Positions 48,005 to 59,755 of a DNA stretch of 64,000 bases are shown in pieces. Source of the DNA: Litoditis marina (taxonomy: Eukaryota > Nematoda > Chromadorea > Rhabditida > Rhabditidae); NCBI GenBank assembly GCA_964036275.1, contig OZ038437.1:16958090-17022089 (forward strand), written 5' to 3'. Within the stretch, counting starts at the first letter, position 1; the number at the start of each line of letters is the position of its first letter. Both the position numbers and the translations under genes were made by a program. The notes beneath the pieces were generated by a model. It had not been told where the DNA came from. It was given only the letters and a program-made list of their open reading frames with translations, and did no database searches.

Positions 48005-49710
48005 TAGCTTCTAATCGTATGTGAGCTGAGCATTCAACTCTTTCAAACGTAATTTTCGAAAAGGTTGACATTTTGGCCCATGTTCAAGTTTGCGACGCCA
48101 TGGAGTCGCAAAAAATCAAGTTTTTCCACGTGAAAAGTCGGATGACTCCAAATTCGATTGAAATAGCTTCCAATCGTATATAAGCTGAACATTTAACTCT
48201 TTCAAATGTAATTTTCGAAAAGGTTGACATTTTGGCTCATGTCCAAGTTTGCGACGCCATGGCGTCGCAAAAAAGCACGTTTTTCCACGTGAAAAGTCGG
48301 ATGACTCCAAATTCGATTGAAATAGCTTCTAACCGTATGTGAGCTGAATATTCAACTCTTTCAAATGTAATTTTCGAAAAGGTTGACATTTTGGCCCATG
48401 TTCAAGTTTGCGACGCCATGGCGTCGCAAAAAATCACGTTTTCCCACGTGAGAAGTCGGATGACTCCAAATTTAATTGAAATAGCTTCTAATCGTATGTG
48501 AGCTGAGCATTCAACTCTTTCAAGCGTAATTTTCAAAAAGGTTGACATTTTGGCCCATGTTCAAGTTTGCGACGCCATGGCGTCGCAAAAAATCACGTTT
48601 TTCCACGTGAAAAGTCGGATGACTCCAAATTTAATTGAAATAGCTTCTAATCGTATGTGAGCTGAGCATTCAACTCTTTCAAACGTAATTTTCGAAAAGG
48701 TTGACATTTTGGCCCATGTTCAAGTTTGCGACGCCATGGCGTCGCAAAAAATCACGTTTTTCCACGTGAAAAGTCGGATGACTCCAAATTCGATTGAAAT
48801 AGCTTCTAATCGTATGTGAGCTGGATATTCAACTCTTTCAAATGTAATTTTCGAAAAGGTTGACATTTTGGCCCATGTTCAAGTTTGCGACGCCATGGCG
48901 TCGCAAAAAATCACGTTTTTCCACGTGAAAAGTCGGATGACTCCAAATTCGATTGAAATAGCTTCTAATCGTATGTGAGCTGGATATTCAACTCTTTCAA
49001 ATGTAATTTTCAAAAAGGTTGACATTTTGGCCCATGTTCAAGTTTGCGACGCCATGGCGTCGCAAAAAATCACGTTTTTCCACGTGAAAAGTCGGATGAC
49101 TCCAAATTCGATTGAAATAGCTTCTAATCGTATGTGAGCTGAGCATTCAACTCTTTCAAACGTAATTTTCGAAAAGGTTGACATTTTGGCCCATGTTCAA
49201 GTTTGCGACGCCATGGCGTCGCAAAAAATCACGTTTTTCCACGTGAAAAGTCGGATGACTCCAAATTCGATTGAAATAGCTTCTAATCGTATGTGAGCTG
49301 GATATTCAACTCTTTCAAATGTAATTTTCGAAAAGGTTGACATTTTGGCCCATGTTCAAGTTTGCGACGCCATGGCGTTGCAAAAAATCACGTTTTTCCA
49401 CGTGAAAAGTCGGATGACTCCAAATTCGATTGAAATAGCTTCCAATCGTATATAAGCTGAACATTTAACTCTTTCAAATGTAATTTTCGAAAAGGTTGAC
49501 ATTTTGGCTCATGTCCAAGTTTGCGACGCCATGGCGTCGCAAAAAAACACGTTTTTCCACGTGAAAAGTCGGATGACTCCAAATTCGATTGAAATAGCTT
49601 CTAACCGTATGTGAGCTGAATATTCAACTCTTTCAAATGTAATTTTCGAAAAGGTTGACATTTTGGCCCATGTTCAAGTTTGCGACGCCATGGCGTCGCA
49701 AAAAATCACG
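48005..49710. repeat. Dispersed duplication, offset 5564-5725, copy 2
   Basis: Partner of 42441-43990, carrying one additional G unit (about 48950-49110). The same ATGGAGTCGC, GTGAGAAG, CAAGCG and GCGTTGC marks occur in the same order. Confidence 0.82.
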
Positions 49711-52240
49711 TTTTCCCACGTGAGAAGTCGGATGACTCCAAATTTAATTGAAATAGCTTCTAATCGTATGTGAGCTGAGCATTCAACTCTTTCAAGCGTA
49801 ATTTTCAAAAAGGTTGACATTTTGGCCCATGTTCAAGTTTGCGACGCCATGGCGTCGCAAAAAATCACGTTTTTCCACGTGAAAAGTCGGATGACTCCAA
49901 ATTCGATTGAAATAGCTTCTAATCGTATGTGAGCTGGATATTCAACTCTTTCAAATGTAATTTTCGAAAAGGTTGACATTTTGGCCCATGTTCAAGTTTG
50001 CGACGCCATGGCGTCGCAAAAAATCACGTTTTTCCACGTGAAAAGTCGGATGACTCCAAATTCGATTGAAATAGCTTCTAATCGTATGTGAGCTGAGCAT
50101 TCAACTCTTTCAAACGTAATTTTCGAAAAGGTTGACATTTTGGCCCATGTTCAAGTTTGCGACGCCATGGCGTCGCAAAAAATCACGTTTTTCCACGTGA
50201 AAAGTCGGATGACTCCAAATTTAATGGAAATAGCTTCTAATCGTATGTGAGCTGAACAATCAACTCTTTCAAACGTAATTTTCGAAAAGGTTGACATTTT
50301 GGCCCATGTTCAAGTTTGCGACGCCATGGCGTCGCAAAAAAACACGTTTTTCCACGTGAAAAGTCGGATGACTCCAAATTCGATTGAAATAGCTTCTAAC
50401 CGTATGTGAGCTGAATATTCAACTCTTTCAAATGTAATTTTCGAAAAGGTTGACATTTTGGCCCATGTTCAAGTTTGCGACGCCATGGCGTCGCAAAAAA
50501 TCACGTTTTCCCACGTGAGAAGTCGGATGACTCCAAATTTAATTGAAATAGCTTCTAATCGTATGTGAGCTGAGCATTCAACTCTTTCAAGCGTAATTTT
50601 CAAAAAGGTTGACATTTTGGCCCATGTTCAAGTTTGCGACGCCATGGCGTCGCAAAAAATCACGTTTTTCCACGTGAAAAGTCGGATGACTCCAAATTCG
50701 ATTGAAATAGCTTCTAATCGTATGTGAGCTGGATATTCAACTCTTTCAAATGTAATTTTCGAAAAGGTTGACATTTTGGCCCATGTTCAAGTTTGCGACG
50801 CCATGGCGTCGCAAAAAATCACGTTTTTCCACGTGAAAAGTCGGATGACTCCAAATTCGATTGAAATAGCTTCTAATCGTATGTGAGCTGAGCATTCAAC
50901 TCTTTCAAACGTAATTTTCGAAAAGGTTGACATTTTGGCCCATGTTCAAGTTTGCGACGCCATGGCGTCGCAAAAAATCACGTTTTTCCACGTGAAAAGT
51001 CGGATGACTCCAAATTTAATGGAAATAGCTTCTAATCGTATGTGAGCTGAACAATCAACTCTTTCAAACGTAATTTTCGAAAAGGTTGACATTTTGGCCC
51101 ATGTTCAAGTTTGCGACGCCATGGCGTCGCAAAAAATCACGTTTTTCCACGTGAAAAGTCGGATGACTCCAAATTCGATTGAAATAGCTTCTAATCGTAT
51201 GTGAGCTGGATATTCAACTCTTTCAAATGTAATTTTCGAAAAGGTTGACATTTTGGCCCATGTTCAAGTTTGCGACGCCATGGCGTTGCAAAAAATCACG
51301 TTTTTCCACGTGAAAAGTCGGATGACTCCAAATTCGATTGAAATAGCTTCCAATCGTATATAAGCTGAACATTTAACTCTTTCAAATGTAATTTTCGAAA
51401 AGGTTGACATTTTGGCTCATGTCCAAGTTTGCGACGCCATGGCGTCGCAAAAAAACACGTTTTTCCACGTGAAAAGTCGGATGACTCCAAATTCGATTGA
51501 AATAGCTTCTAACCGTATGTGAGCTGAATATTCAACTCTTTCAAATGTAATTTTCGAAAAGGTTGACATTTTGGCCCATGTTCAAGTTTGCGACGCCATG
51601 GCGTCGCAAAAAATCACGTTTTTCCACGTGAAAAGTCGGATGACTCCAAATTCGATTGAAATAGCTTCTAATCGTATGTGAGCTGAGCATTCAACTCTTT
51701 CAAACGTAATTTTCGAAAAGGTTGACATTTTGGCCCATGTTCAAGTTTGCGACGCCATGGCGTCGCAAAAAATCACGTTTTTCCACGTGAAAAGTCGGAT
51801 GACTCCAAATTTAATGGAAATAGCTTCTAATCGTATGTGAGCTGAACAATCAACTCTTTCAAACGTAATTTTCGAAAAGGTTGACATTTTGGCCCATGTT
51901 CAAGTTTGCGACGCCATGGCGTCGCAAAAAATCACGTTTTTCCACGTGAAAAGTCGGATGACTCCAAATTCGATTGAAATAGCTTCTAATCGTATGTGAG
52001 CTGGATATTCAACTCTTTCAAATGTAATTTTCGAAAAGGTTGACATTTTGGCCCATGTTCAAGTTTGCGACGCCATGGCGTTGCAAAAAATCACGTTTTT
52101 CCACGTGAAAAGTCGGATGACTCCAAATTCGATTGAAATAGCTTCCAATCGTATATAAGCTGAACATTTAACTCTTTCAAATGTAATTTTCGAAAAGGTT
52201 GACATTTTGGCTCATGTCCAAGTTTGCGACGCCATGGCGT
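49711..52240. repeat. 5-monomer higher-order repeat, 795 bp, about three copies
   Basis: TTAATGGAAATAG occurs at exactly 50221, 51016 and 51811, all 795 apart. GCGTTGC at 51287 and 52082 shows the same step; the earlier one at 49379 is 1908 (twelve monomers) before 51287. GTGAGAAGTCGG with CAAGCG units recur at about 49722 and 50517. This is a young, regular amplification at the right side of the array mosaic. Confidence 0.88.
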
Positions 52241-53888
52241 CGCAAAAAAACACGTTTTTCCACGTGAAAAGTCGGATGACTCCAAATTCGATTGAAATAG
52301 CTTCTAACCGTATGTGAGCTGAATATTCAACTCTTTCAAATGTAATTTTCGAAAAGGTTGACATTTTGGCCCATGTTCAAGTTTGCGACGCCATGGCGTC
52401 GCAAAAAATCACGTTTTTCCACGTGAAAAGTCGGATGACTCCAAATTCGATTGAAATAGCTTCCAATCGTATATAAGCTGAACATTTAACTCTTTCAAAT
52501 GTAATTTTCGAAAAGGTTGACATTTTGGCTCATGTCCAAGTTTGCGACGCCATGGCGTCGCAAAAAAGCACGTTTTTCCACGTGAAAAGTCGGATGACTC
52601 CAAATTCGATTGAAATAGCTTCTAACCGTATGTGAGCTGAATATTCAACTCTTTCAAATGTAATTTTCGAAAAGGTTGACATTTTGGCCCATGTTCAAGT
52701 TTGCGACGCCATGGCGTCGCAAAAAATCACGTTTTTCCACGTGAAAAGTCGGATGACTCCAAATTCGATTGAAATAGCTTCCAATCGTATATAAGCTGAA
52801 CATTTAACTCTTTCAAATGTAATTTTCGAAAAGGTTGACATTTTGGCCCATGTTCAAGTTTGCGACGCCATGGCGTCGCAAAAAATCACGTTTTCCCACG
52901 TGAGAAGTCGGATGACTCCAAATTTAATTGAAATAGCTTCTAATCGTATGTGAGCATAGCATTCAACTCTTTCAAACGTAATTTTCGAAAAGGTTGACAT
53001 TTTGGCCCATGTTCAAGTTTGCGACGCCATGGCGTCGCAAAAAAGCACGTTTTTCCACGTGAAAAGTCGGATGACTCCAAATTTAATTGAAATAGCTTCT
53101 AATCGTATGTGAGCTGAGCATTCAACTCTTTCAAACGTAATTTTCGAAAAGGTTGACATTTTGGCCCATGTTCAAGTTTGCGACGCCATGGCGTCGCAAA
53201 AAATCACGTTTTTCCACGTGAAAAGTCGGATGACTCCAAATTCGATTGAAATAGCTTCTAATCGTATGTGAGCTGGATATTCAACTCTTTCAAATGTAAT
53301 TTTCGTAAAGGTTGACTTTTTGTCCCATGTTCAAGTTTGCGACGCCATGGCGTCGCAAAAAATCACGTTTTTCCACGTGAAAAGTCGGATGACTCCAAAT
53401 TCGACTGAAATAGCTTCCGATCGTATGTGAGCTGAACATTCAACTCTTTCAAACGTAGTTTTCGAAAAGGTTGACATTTTGGCCCATGTTCAAGTTTGCG
53501 ACGCCATGGCGTCGCAAAAAATCACGTTTTTCCACGTGAAAAGTCGGATGACTCCAAATTTAATTGAAATAGCTTCTAATCGTATGTGAGCTGAACAATC
53601 AACTCTTTCAAACGTAATTTTCGAAAAGGTTGACATTTTGGCCCATGTTCAAGTTTGCGACGCCATGGCGTCGCAAAAAATCACGTTTTTCCACGTGAAA
53701 AGTCGGATGACTCCAAATTCGATTGAAATAGCTTCTAATCGTATGTGAGCTGGATATTCAACTCTTTCAAATGTAATTTTCGAAAAGTTGACATTTTGGC
53801 CCATGTTCAAGTTTGCGACGCCATGGCGTCGCAAAAAATCACGTTTTTCCACGTGAAAAGTCGGATGACTCCAAATTCGATTGAAATA
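51856..53888. repeat. Dispersed duplication, offset 8426, copy 2
   Basis: Partner of 43430-45462, with the same rare marks in the same order. It ends where a K unit of copy 1 is replaced by an L unit. Confidence 0.85.
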
Positions 53889-54998
53889 GCTTCCAATCGT
53901 ATATAAGCTGAACATTTAACTCTTTCAAATGTAATTTTCGAAAAGGTTGACATTTTGGCTCATGTCCAAGTTTGCGACGCCATGGCGTCGCAAAAAAGCA
54001 CGTTTTTCCACGTGAAAAGTCGGATGACTCCAAATTCGATTGAAATAGCTTCTAACCGTATGTGAGCTGAATATTCAACTCTTTCAAATGTAATTTTCGA
54101 AAAGGTTGACATTTTGGCCCATGTTCAAGTTTGCGACGCCATGGCGTCGCAAAAAATCACGTTTTCCCACGTGAAAAGTCGGATGACTCCAAATTTAATT
54201 GGAATAGCTTCTAATCGTATGTGAGCTGAGCATTCAACTCTTTCAAACGTAATTTTCGAAAAGGTTGACATTTTGGCCCATGTTCAAGTTTGCGACGCCA
54301 TGGCGTCGCAAAAAATCACGTTTTTCCACGTGAAAAGTCGGATGACTCCAAATTCGATTGAAATAGCTTCTAATCGTATGTGAGCTGGATATTCAACTCT
54401 TTCAAATGTAATTTTCGAAAAGGTTGACATTTTGGCCCATGTTCAAGTTTGCGACGCCATGGCGTCGCAAAAAATCACGTTTTTCCACGTGAAAAGTCGG
54501 ATGACTCCAAATTCGATTGAAATAGCTTCTAATCGTATGTGAGCTGAGCATTCAACTCTTTCAAACGTAATTTTCGAAAAGGTTGACATTTTGGCCCATG
54601 TTCAAGTTTGCGACGCCATGGCGTCGCAAAAAATCACGTTTTTCCACGTGAAAAGTCGGATGACTCCAAATTCGATTGAAATAGCTTCTAATCGTATGTG
54701 AGCTGGATATTCAACTCTTTCAAATGTAATTTTCGAAAAGGTTGACATTTTGGCCCATGTTCAAGTTTGCGACGCCATGGCGTCGCAAAAAATCACGTTT
54801 TTCCACGTGAAAAGTCGGATGACTCCAAATTCGATTGAAATAGCTTCCAATCGTATATAAGCTGAACATTTAACTCTTTCAAATGTAATTTTCGAAAAGG
54901 TTGACATTTTGGCTCATGTCCAAGTTTGCGACGCCATGGCGTCGCAAAAAAGCACGTTTTTCCACGTGAAAAGTCGGATGACTCCAAATTCGATTGAA
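53889..54998. repeat. Mixed L, T, R and G monomers
   Basis: About seven monomers, with a TTAATTGGAATAG unit at 54195 and L units at 53895 and 54850. It leads into the unit broken by the 34-bp insertion. No gene is seen. Confidence 0.85.
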
Positions 54999-55032
54999 CG
55001 TTTAATTTTTATTTTAATTTCATTAGAATTTT
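54999..55032. other. 34-bp A+T-rich insertion inside a monomer
   Basis: Between CGATTGAA and TAGCTTCT, where one A normally stands, lie 34 bases that have no counterpart in the 159-bp unit; the distance between flanking CCATGG centres is 192 bp instead of 159. The insert is almost all A and T (only a CG at its left end, one C and one G inside) and contains TTTAATTTTT and ATTTTAATTT. No target-site duplication, terminal inverted repeat or poly-A tail of convincing form is visible. It could be filler DNA from end joining or a remnant of another repeat. Confidence 0.9.
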
Positions 55033-56340
55033 TAGCTTCTAACCGTATGTGAGCTGAATATTCAACTCTTTCAAATGTAATTTTCGAAAAGGTTGACATT
55101 TTGGCCCATGTTCAAGTTTGCGACGCCATGGCGTCGCAAAAAATCACGTTTTCCCACGTGAAAAGTCGGATGACTCCAAATTTAATTGAAATAGCTTCTA
55201 ATCGTATGTGAGCTGAGCATTCAACTCTTTCAAACGTAATTTTCGAAAAGGTTGACATTTTGGCCCATGTTCAAGTTTGCGACGCCATGGCGTCGCAAAA
55301 AATCACGTTTTTCCACGTGAAAAGTCGGATGACTCCAAATTCGATTGAAATAGCTTCTAATCGTATGTGAGCTGGATATTCAACTCTTTCAAATGTAATT
55401 TTCGAAAAGGTTGACATTTTGGCCCATGTTCAAGTTTGCGACGCCATGGCGTCGCAAAAAATCACGTTTTTCCACGTGAAAAGTCGGATGACTCCAAATT
55501 CGACTGAAATAGCTTCCGATCGTATGTGAGCTGAACATTCAACTCTTTCAAACGTAGTTTTCGAAAAGGTTGACATTTTGGCCCATGTTCAAGTTTGCGA
55601 CGCCATGGCGTCGCAAAAAATCACGTTTTTCCACGTGAAAAGTCGGATGACTCCAAATTTAATTGAAATAGCTTCTAATCGTATGTGAGCTGAACAATCA
55701 ACTCTTTCAAACGTAATTTTCGAAAAGGTTGACATTTTGGCCCATGTTCAAGTTTGCGACGCCATGGCGTCGCAAAAAATCACGTTTTTCCACGTGAAAA
55801 GTCGGATGACTCCAAATTCGATTGAAATAGCTTCTAACCGTATGTGAGCTGAATATTCAACTCTTTCAAATGTAATTTTCGAAAAGGTTGACATTTTGGC
55901 CCATGTTCAAGTTTGCGACGCCATGGCGTCGCAAAAAATCACGTTTTCCCACGTGAAAAGTCGGATGACTCCAAATTTAATTGAAATAGCTTCTAATCGT
56001 ATGTGAGCTGAGCATTCAACTCTTTCAAACGTAATTTTCGAAAAGGTTGACATTTTGGCCCATGCTCAAGTTTGCGACGCCATGGCGTCGCAAAAAATCA
56101 CGTTTTTCCACGTGAAAAGTCGGATGACTCCAAATTCGATTGAAATAGCTTCTAATCGTATGTGAGCTGGATATTCAACTCTTTCAAATGTAATTTTCGA
56201 AAAGGTTGACATTTTGGCCCATGTTCAAGTTTGCGACGCCATGGCGTCGCAAAAAATTACGTTTTTCCACGTGAAAAGTCGGATGACTCCAAATTCGATT
56301 GAAATAGCTTATAATCGTATGTGAGCTGAACATCCAACTC
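55033..56340. repeat. Mixed T, R, G, Q monomers
   Basis: About eight monomers of the kinds seen at 40-46 kb, including the CGACTG CGAT unit with GTAGTTTTCG (55501) and TTAATTG/Q. GCCCATGCTCAAG is at 56057 and ATTACG at 56257. No gene is seen. Confidence 0.85.
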
Positions 56341-56342
56341 TT

Positions 56343-57250
56343 TCAAACGTAATTTTTGAAAAGGTTGACATTTTGGCCCATGTTCAAGTTTGCGACGCCA
56401 TGGCGTCGCAAAAAATCACGTTTTTCCACGTGAAAAGTCGGATGACTCCAAATTCGCCATGGCGTCGCAAAAAATTCGCCATGGCGTCGCAAAAAATCAC
56501 GTTTTTCCACGTGAAAAGTCGGATGACTCCAAATTCGATTGAAATAGCTTCTAATCGTATGTGAGCTGAACATCCAACTCTTTCAAACGTAATTTTTGAA
56601 AAGGTTGACATTTTGGCCCATGTTCAAGTTTGCGACGCCATGGCGTCGCAAAAAATCACGTTTTTCCACGTGAAAAGTCGGATGACTCCAAATTCGCCAT
56701 GGCGTCGCAAAAAATTCGCCATGGCGTCGCAAAAAATCACGTTTTTCCACGTGAAAAGTCGGATGACTCCAAATTCGATTGAAATAGCTTCTAATCGTAT
56801 GTGAGCTGAACATCCAACTCTTTCAAACGTAATTTTTGAAAAGGTTGACATTTTGGCCCATGTTCAAGTTTGCGACGCCATGGCGTCGCAAAAAATCACG
56901 TTTTTCCACGTGAAAAGTCGGATGACTCCAAATTCGATTGAAATAGCTCCCGATCGTATGTGAGCTGAACATCCAACTCTTTCAAACGTAATTTTTGAAA
57001 AGGTTGACATTTTGGCCCATGTTCAAGTTTGCGACGCCATGGCGTCGCAAAAAATCACGTTTTTCCACGTGAAAAGTCGGATGACTCCAAATTCGCCATG
57101 GCGTCGCAAAAAAATCGCCATGGCGTCGCAAAAAATCACGTTTTTCCACGTGAAAAGTCGGATGACTCCAAATTCGATTGAAATAGCTTCTAATCGTATG
57201 TGAGCTGAACATCCAACTCTTTCAAACGTAATTTTTGAAAAGGTTGACAT
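56343..57250. repeat. Rearranged 240-bp units with internal re-duplication
   Basis: The pattern at 56343-56582 repeats at 56583-56822 (offset 240) and again at 56982-57221 (offset 399, one ordinary monomer between). Each 240-bp unit is a C-type monomer plus 81 extra bases: after CCAAATT the sequence jumps back to CGCCATGG twice before restarting the A6/CACGTG part. So each unit has three CCATGG centres and two CACGTG sites. In the third unit the joint is A7 plus TCGCC instead of A6 plus TTCGCC. Confidence 0.92.
56455..56498. repeat. 22-bp micro-duplication of the palindrome right half (copy 1)
   Basis: CGCCATGGCGTCGC plus A6 and a T-containing joint occurs twice in direct tandem, starting at 56455 and 56477. 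The same pair is at 56695/56717 and 57094/57116. The breakpoint is at AATTCG, where the normal unit reads AATTCGATTG; the bases TTCG/TCG shared with the joint suggest a few bases of microhomology. Confidence 0.88.
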
Positions 57251-58765
57251 TTTGGCCCATGTTTAAGTTTGCGACGCCATGGCGTCGCAAAAAATCACGT
57301 TTTTCCACGTGAAAAGTCGGATGACTCCAAATTCGATTGAAATAGCTTCCGATCGTATGTGAGCTGAACATTCAACTCTTTCAAACGTAGTTTTCGAAAA
57401 GGTTGACATTTTGGCCCATGTTCAAGTTTGCGACGCCATGGCGTCGCAAAAAATCACGTTTTTCCACGTGAGAAGGCGGATGACTCCAAATTCGATTGAA
57501 ATAGCTTCTAATCGTATGTGAGCTGAATATTCAACTCTTTCGAATGTAATTTTCGAAAAGGTTGACATTTTGGCCCATGTTCAAGTTTGCGACGCCATGG
57601 CGTCGCAAAAAATCACGTTTTTCCACGTGAAAAGTCGGATGACTCCAAATTCGATTGAAATAGCTTATAATCGTATGTGAGCTGAACATCCAACTCTTTC
57701 AAACGTAATTTTTGAAAAGGTTGACATTTTGGCCCATGTTCAAGTTTGCGACGCCATGGCGTCGCAAAAAATCACGTTTTTCCACGTGAAAAGTCGGATG
57801 ACTCCAAATTCGATTGAAATAGCTTATAGTCGTATGTGAGCTGAACATCCAACTCTTTCAAACGTAATTTTTGAAAAGGTTGACATTTTGGCCCATGTTC
57901 AAGTTTGCGACGCCATGGCGTCGCAAAAAATCACGTTTTTCCACGTGAAAAGTCGGATGACTCCAAATTCGACTGAAATAGCTTCTAACCGTATGTGAGC
58001 TGAATATTCAACTCTTTCAAATGTAATTTTCGAAAAGGTTGACATTTTGGCCCATGTTCAAGTTTGCGACGCCATGGCGTCGCAAAAAATCACGTTTTTC
58101 CACGTGAAAAGTCGGATGACTCCAAATTCGATTGAAATAGCTTCCAATCGTATATAAGCTGAACATTTGACTCTTTCAAATGTAATTTTTGAAAAGGTTG
58201 ACATTTTGGCCCATGTTCAAGTTTGCGACGCCATGGCGTCGCAAAAAATCACGTTTTTACACGTGAAAAGTCGGATGACTCCAAATTCGACTGAAATAGC
58301 TTCTAACCGTATGTGAGCTGAATATTCAACTCTTTCGAATGTAATTTTCGAAAAGGTTGACATTTCGGCCCATGTTCAAATTTACGACGCCATGGCGTCG
58401 CAAAAAATCACGTTTTCCCACGTGAAAAGTCGGATGTCTCCAAATTTAATTGAAATAGCTTCTAATCGTATGTGAGCTGAGCATTCAACTCTTTCAAACG
58501 TAATTTTCGAAAACGTTGACATTTTGTCCCATGTTCAAGTTTGCGACGCCATGGCGTCGCAAAAAATCACGTTTTTCCACGTGAAAAGTAGGATGACTCC
58601 AAATTCGATTGAAATAGCTTCTAACCGTATGTGAGCTGAATATTCAACTCTTTCAAATGTAATTTTCGAAAAGGTTGACATTTTGGCCCATGTTCAAGTT
58701 TGCGACGCCATGGCGTCGCAAAAAATCACGTTTTTCCACGTGAAAAGTCGGATGACTCCAAATTC
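57240..58765. repeat. Dispersed duplication, offset 5087, copy 1
   Basis: Matches 62327-63852. Marks are GTGAGAAGGCGG (57468 and 62555), CTTATAATCG (57664 and 62751), CTTATAGTCG (57823 and 62910), the L unit with CATTTGACTC (58164 and 63251), TTTTTACACGTG, CAAATTTACGACGCC, GGATGTCTCC and TTTTCGAAAACGTTGAC with TTTTGTCCC (58512 and 63599). 32 monomers minus 1 bp apart. Only isolated differences were noticed, such as ACATTTCGG at 62813 and GACTTCAAATTC near 63364. Confidence 0.88.
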
Positions 58766-59755
58766 GATTGAAATAGCTTCTAACCGTATGTGAGCTGAAT
58801 ATTCAACTTTTTCAAATGTAATTTTCGAAAAGGTTGACATTTTGGCCCATGTTCAAGTTTGCGACGCCATGGCGTCGCAAAAAATCACGTTTTTCCACGT
58901 GAAAAGTCGGATGACTCCAAATTCGATTGGAATAGCTTCCAATCGTATATAAGCTGAACATTTGACTCTTTCAAATGTAATTTTTGAAAAGGTTGACATT
59001 TTGGCCCATGTTCAAGTTTGCGACGCCATGGCGTCGCAAAAAATCACGTTTTTACACGTGAAAAGTCGGATGACTCCAAATTCGACTGAAATAGCTTCTA
59101 ACCGTATGTGAGCTGAATATTCAACTCTTTCGAATGTAATTTTCGAAAAGGTTGACATTTCGGCCCATGTTCAAATTTACGACGCCATGGCGTCGCAAAA
59201 AATCACGTTTTCCCACGTGAAAAGTCGGATGTCTCCAAATTTAATTGAAATAGCTTCTAATCGTATGTGAGCTGAGCATTCAACTCTTTCAAACGTAATT
59301 TTCGAAAACGTTGACATTTTGTCCCATGTTCAAGTTTGCGGCGCCATGGCGTCGCAAAAAATCACGTTTTTCCACGTGAAAAGTAGGATGACTCCAAATT
59401 CGATTGAAATAGCTTCTAACCGTATGTGAGCTGAATATTCAACTCTTTCAAATGTAATTTTCGAAAAGGTTGACATTTTGGCCCATGTTCAAGTTTGCGA
59501 CGCCATGGCGTCGCAAAAAATCACGTTTTTCCACGTGAAAAGTCGGATGACTCCAAATTCGATTGAAATAGCTTCTAACCGTATGTGAGCTGAATATTCA
59601 ACTCTTTCAAATGTAATTTTCGAAAAGGTTGACATTTTGGCCCATGTTCAAGTTTGCGACGCCATGGCGTCGCAAAAAATCACGTTTTTCCACGTGAAAA
59701 GTCGGATGACTCCAAATTCGATTGAAATAGCTTCCAATCGTATATAAGCTGAACA
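57965..59755. repeat. 5-monomer higher-order repeat, 795 bp, two tandem copies
   Basis: The CATTTGACTC L unit at 58164 recurs at 58959, and TTTTTACACG, TTTACGACG, GGATGTCTCC, AAAACGTTGAC and GTAGG units all recur 795 bp on. Copies differ at GATTGGAATAG (58927), CAACTTTTTC (58804) and TTTGCGGCGCC (59336). Confidence 0.88.

Noticed and set aside
54999..55032. Transposon or retroposon insertion
   Set aside because: Only 34 bp, with no terminal inverted repeats, target duplication or tail that I can define; called an insertion of unknown origin.
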